NCBI RefSeq assembly: GCF_011742925.1
Contig: NZ_WAEL01000010.1
Coordinates: 186,001-250,000, forward strand
Source: Fibrivirga algicola
Lineage (GTDB): Bacteria > Bacteroidota > Bacteroidia > Cytophagales > Spirosomataceae
Length of the DNA stretch: 64,000 nucleotides
Reading direction: 5' to 3'
Under the pieces are notes generated by a model, which saw only the letters and a program-made list of their open reading frames with translations, had not been told where the DNA came from and ran no database searches. Shown in pieces: positions 61,550-64,000 of this stretch. The number at the start of each line of letters is the position of its first letter. The stretch's first letter is position 1. Position numbers and translations under genes: made by a program.

Positions 61550-62452
61550 TCAGCGTCCCGTTTGGGCAACAAACGTGCTTTCGAAAATCTTGTCGGCATT
61601 GGCCGCTTCGAATCCGTCGCGGCGGTGCTGCCGGGTAATCTGGTCGGCGGGTAAATGAGCAAATTCGGGTAACACGCGTCGCTCGGCAAACTCTACATAC
61701 GAGCCAGCAATCCGGAAGGTATCCCCACCCGCAAACTTCGCGTCGACCATCTGCGCTACCGTCGATGCCTGCCGCAGTCCACCGTCGGGGCTGACCTTGA
61801 TGACGCCACCCGACGAGTTCAGCTTGAAGCAGCGCTGTTCCAGAAACGAGACAAATTCGTCGATCGTATTATACCCGTCGGGCAGGTTGTGAACGCTGAT
61901 GGTGAAGTGATTGAGGTAGTAGCGGTTGTAGATTACCCAGGCGGCGTATTCGCTTTCGGCCAGTAGGGTCTGGTAGTCGGCCAGGGTGGGCATTTTCCAG
62001 AGGGGCTGGTGCAGAAATGCATCCACGGCTTCGCCATCGTTCAGGTCGAGCGCGTCGACGGGGTCGCTGGTAACGGTATCGGTGTACTTATGAATGATTC
62101 GCTGTGCTTCTTTTGACAGGTCACCGACGCGCAATTCACTGGCAAAGATGCGGGGCAGATTATCGGCCGCTCGATCAGCCGGGGGGGCATACCAGTAGGC
62201 GTTCAGCTTTTTTTCGGCGAAGTTGTACGGCTCCTTTTTTTCGTACCCGTAGTGCAGGAATATCTTCTCAAATGAAGCCAGGCCCAGGTTCGGCACGCCC
62301 ATAGTCCGGAAGGCAATATGGTCGTTTTCGATTGCCTCCGGGGCGTTGATTACTCCCTGCTGTTGAAGGGCATATAGAATATTCTTCACGTCGGGTACAC
62401 GCTCGGTATACCGGCGCATCAGCCCTGAGAGCACAATGTCGAGAGGAGTCAT
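61550..62452 (-). CDS. DUF1338 / 2-oxoadipate dioxygenase-like protein
   Basis: The ATG at 62452 (MTPLDIVLSGLMRRYTERVP) gives 300 residues; an ATG ten codons upstream is possible. Features of DUF1338: ENDHIAFRTMG (about 42-52, first metal histidine), LNHFTISVHNLPDGYNTID (about 196-214, second) and AGSYVEFAERRVLPEF (glutamate). Founding members (HglS/YdcJ) are Fe(II) enzymes turning 2-oxoadipate into 2-hydroxyglutarate in lysine catabolism. No other lysine-pathway gene is nearby. Confidence 0.88.
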   Translation of the reverse strand: MTPLDIVLSGLMRRYTERVPDVKNILYALQQQGVINAPEAIENDHIAFRTMGVPNLGLASFEKIFLHYGYEKKEPYNFAEKKLNAYWYAPPADRAADNLPRIFASELRVGDLSKEAQRIIHKYTDTVTSDPVDALDLNDGEAVDAFLHQPLWKMPTLADYQTLLAESEYAAWVIYNRYYLNHFTISVHNLPDGYNTIDEFVSFLEQRCFKLNSSGGVIKVSPDGGLRQASTVAQMVDAKFAGGDTFRIAGSYVEFAERRVLPEFAHLPADQITRQHRRDGFEAANADKIFESTFVAQTGR

Positions 62453-62484
62453 AGCAAAGTAGGTCTGTTGATGTATACCCACCC

Positions 62485-62574
62485 CCCTGAAGGGGCGGTC
62501 CCGCGTCCGGGCTAACGCTTTGCAAATGTAGCAAAGTAGCGCATTAGCCCGGACGCGGGACCGCCCCTTCAGGG
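62485..62574. repeat. Full inverted copy of the GC-rich dispersed palindrome
   Basis: Arms 62485-62515 and 62544-62574 are 31-base perfect complements containing the 20-base unit; the loop carries an inner dyad GCTTTGC/GCAAAG. It lies between divergent genes (DUF1338 and recG), so it is not a terminator of either. Confidence 0.85.
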
Positions 62575-62661
62575 GTTGGGGGGAAATTCAAACTACTAAC
62601 GTCAGAGGGTGAACTTCAACTAGCAAACTGTTATTTTTACAGTTAGTTGCCCAATGCCCGC

Positions 62662-64000
62662 ATGACCGAACGTACCACCTTCTTCGACACCCGCCTGGAA
62701 TACCTGAAAGGACTTGGCCCGCAACGGGCTGAGTTGCTGAATAAAGAACTGCATCTGTTTACGGCTGCCGATCTGATTCAGTATTACCCGTTCCGGTACG
62801 AAGACCGTACGCGTTTCTACACCGTCAGCGAACTACTGGAATCGATGCCCTCCGCGCAGGTACGTGGTCGGCTTCGCGACTGGCATACGGAAGGCGAGGG
62901 GCCTAAAAAAAGGCTCGTCGGTCATTTTACAGATGGCACCGGCACCATGGATCTGGTCTGGTTTCAGGGTATTTCGTGGCTCGAAAAAACACTGCGCCGC
63001 GACGGGGAATACATCGTTTTTGGTAAGCCACAGGAATTTCAGGGCAAGTTCAGCATTGTGCACCCCGAACTCGATGCAGTCCGGCCCGACGTGGAACCCG
63101 AAGCCACGCTCTCGCCGGTTTATAACCTCACGGAGAAGCTCCGCAAGCGGTTTGTCGACAACAAAGTGATGGCCAAAGCCATGCGTGGGCTGCTTGAACT
63201 GGCCTGGCCGCATATTCACGAAACACTACCCACCAGCCTGATCGAGAAGTTTCGGCTGGTAGGTAAACGGGAGGCCGTCTGGAACATCCACTTGCCGCAA
63301 AGCCCCGCCTGGCTGCGGCAGGCCGAACGGCGGCTGAAATTCGAGGAGCTATTCTACAATCAGCTCCGGCTGATCTCCAACAAGCTGATTCAGAAGGAAG
63401 AACATCCCGGACAAATCTTTCAGAAAACCAGCCTGCTCTCGCATTTCTACAAGACGCTGCTGCCTTTTCCGCTCACCGGAGCGCAGCAACGGGTATTGCG
63501 CGAGATTCATAAAGACTGCCTGACGGGTAAGCAAATGAACCGGCTCTTGCAGGGCGACGTGGGCAGTGGCAAAACCATCGTGGCGTTTATTACGATGCTA
63601 CTGGCGATCGACAACGGTGCGCAGGCCTGTTTGATGGCTCCTACCGAGATTCTGGCCGACCAGCACTACAATGGCCTGAAACCCTTTGCCGACGCGATGG
63701 GCCTGAACCTGGGTATTCTGACGGGTAGCACGCGCACCAAACGACGGCGGGTGTTGCACGAAGAGTTGCTGAACGGGCAGATGCACATTCTGGTTGGCAC
63801 CCACGCCCTGCTCGAAGATGTGGTGCAGTTCCGGAACCTGGGCCTGTGTATCATCGACGAGCAGCACCGGTTTGGGGTAGCGCAACGAGCCAAAATGTGG
63901 GCGAAAAACCCGGTGGTGCCGCCGCATATTCTGGTCATGACGGCCACGCCCATCCCACGCACACTGGCGATGACGCTCTACGGCAACCTCGATATTTCGA
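62662..64000 (+). CDS. recG: ATP-dependent DNA helicase RecG, 3'-truncated by window edge
   Basis: The frame runs from ATG 62662 off the end of the window; 446 residues are visible of about 700. The wedge/OB-fold domain (about 30-160) is followed by the helicase motor with Q-region FPLTGAQQRVL, Walker A GDVGSGKT (298-305), motif Ia MAPTEILADQHY, DEQH box in IIDEQHRFGV and motif III MTATPIPRTLAMTLYG. An ATG eight bases upstream is followed by an immediate stop (ATGCCCGCATGA) and is not used. RecG remodels stalled replication forks and recombination intermediates. Confidence 0.96.
   Translation, partial: MTERTTFFDTRLEYLKGLGPQRAELLNKELHLFTAADLIQYYPFRYEDRTRFYTVSELLESMPSAQVRGRLRDWHTEGEGPKKRLVGHFTDGTGTMDLVWFQGISWLEKTLRRDGEYIVFGKPQEFQGKFSIVHPELDAVRPDVEPEATLSPVYNLTEKLRKRFVDNKVMAKAMRGLLELAWPHIHETLPTSLIEKFRLVGKREAVWNIHLPQSPAWLRQAERRLKFEELFYNQLRLISNKLIQKEEHPGQIFQKTSLLSHFYKTLLPFPLTGAQQRVLREIHKDCLTGKQMNRLLQGDVGSGKTIVAFITMLLAIDNGAQACLMAPTEILADQHYNGLKPFADAMGLNLGILTGSTRTKRRRVLHEELLNGQMHILVGTHALLEDVVQFRNLGLCIIDEQHRFGVAQRAKMWAKNPVVPPHILVMTATPIPRTLAMTLYGNLDIS

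Noticed and set aside
61504-61689. Minus-strand frame of 61 residues overlapping the DUF1338 gene end
   Set aside because: It lies mostly inside the real coding sequence in another frame and has no protein-like features.
1-64000. CRISPR arrays, prophage, integrase or toxin-antitoxin modules
   Set aside because: No regularly spaced direct repeats and no cas, integrase, phage structural or toxin-like frames were seen. The Arc protein has no toxin partner.

Overview
The window looks like chromosomal DNA of a Bacteroidota bacterium, most likely a Spirosoma-like member of the Cytophagales. The evidence is a SusC/SusD pair, a -33/-7 promoter of the TTG...TAnnTTTG type in front of a tRNA-Asp gene, an S46 dipeptidyl-peptidase, and several small families typical of the phylum (DUF4286, DUF4783, a KefB-annotated 112-residue membrane protein). 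This placement is an inference from gene content; no rRNA or ribosomal protein gene is present. Both ends cut through genes: an MFS transporter at the left and recG at the right.

Layout. 0-7.4 kb: an MFS transporter, small secreted and acidic proteins, an alpha/beta hydrolase, a LOV-like PAS protein without the photoactive cysteine, tRNA-Asp, then a less GC-rich stretch of membrane proteins (DoxX-like, DUF4153-like, KefB-like). 7.4-15 kb: a five-PAS histidine kinase, an SsuD-like flavin monooxygenase, a translationally coupled M28 peptidase/amino acid permease pair. 14.7-19.1 kb: a WYL regulator divergent from an SPFH/slipin protein and an RtcB RNA ligase. The 622-base gap between them holds a 27-bp dyad and a tRNA-like T-arm/acceptor minihelix. 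This is the most interesting locus of the window: a probable RNA-repair cassette with its own structured RNA.

19.1-39.4 kb is almost entirely minus strand. In transcription order it holds ACT domain, DUF1684, PhyH dioxygenase, SusC, SusD, secreted cyanophycinase, two DoxX-like/periplasmic-domain paralogues, cytochrome c, Tat-exported sulfite dehydrogenase, FAD oxidoreductase, aminotransferase, CMD protein, SDR, amino acid permease, and a ChrB-domain/AraC fusion. 39.7-64 kb is mixed housekeeping and accessory genes: MFS exporter, mazG, an SPFH-Arc pair, coaX, esterase, vanadium haloperoxidase-like lipoprotein, IPT-repeat lipoprotein, PyrR-like phosphoribosyltransferase, acetoacetate-CoA ligase, S41 protease, S46 peptidase, cytochrome c, DUF1338 protein and recG.

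Two genome-scale signals cut across the genes. First, the heptamer GGTACGT/ACGTACC occurs about 70 times by eye, roughly nine times chance expectation, in genes on both strands. Second, at least four families of dispersed palindromic intergenic repeats are present, most with two or more copies inside the window. No CRISPR array, insertion sequence, prophage or conjugation gene was seen.
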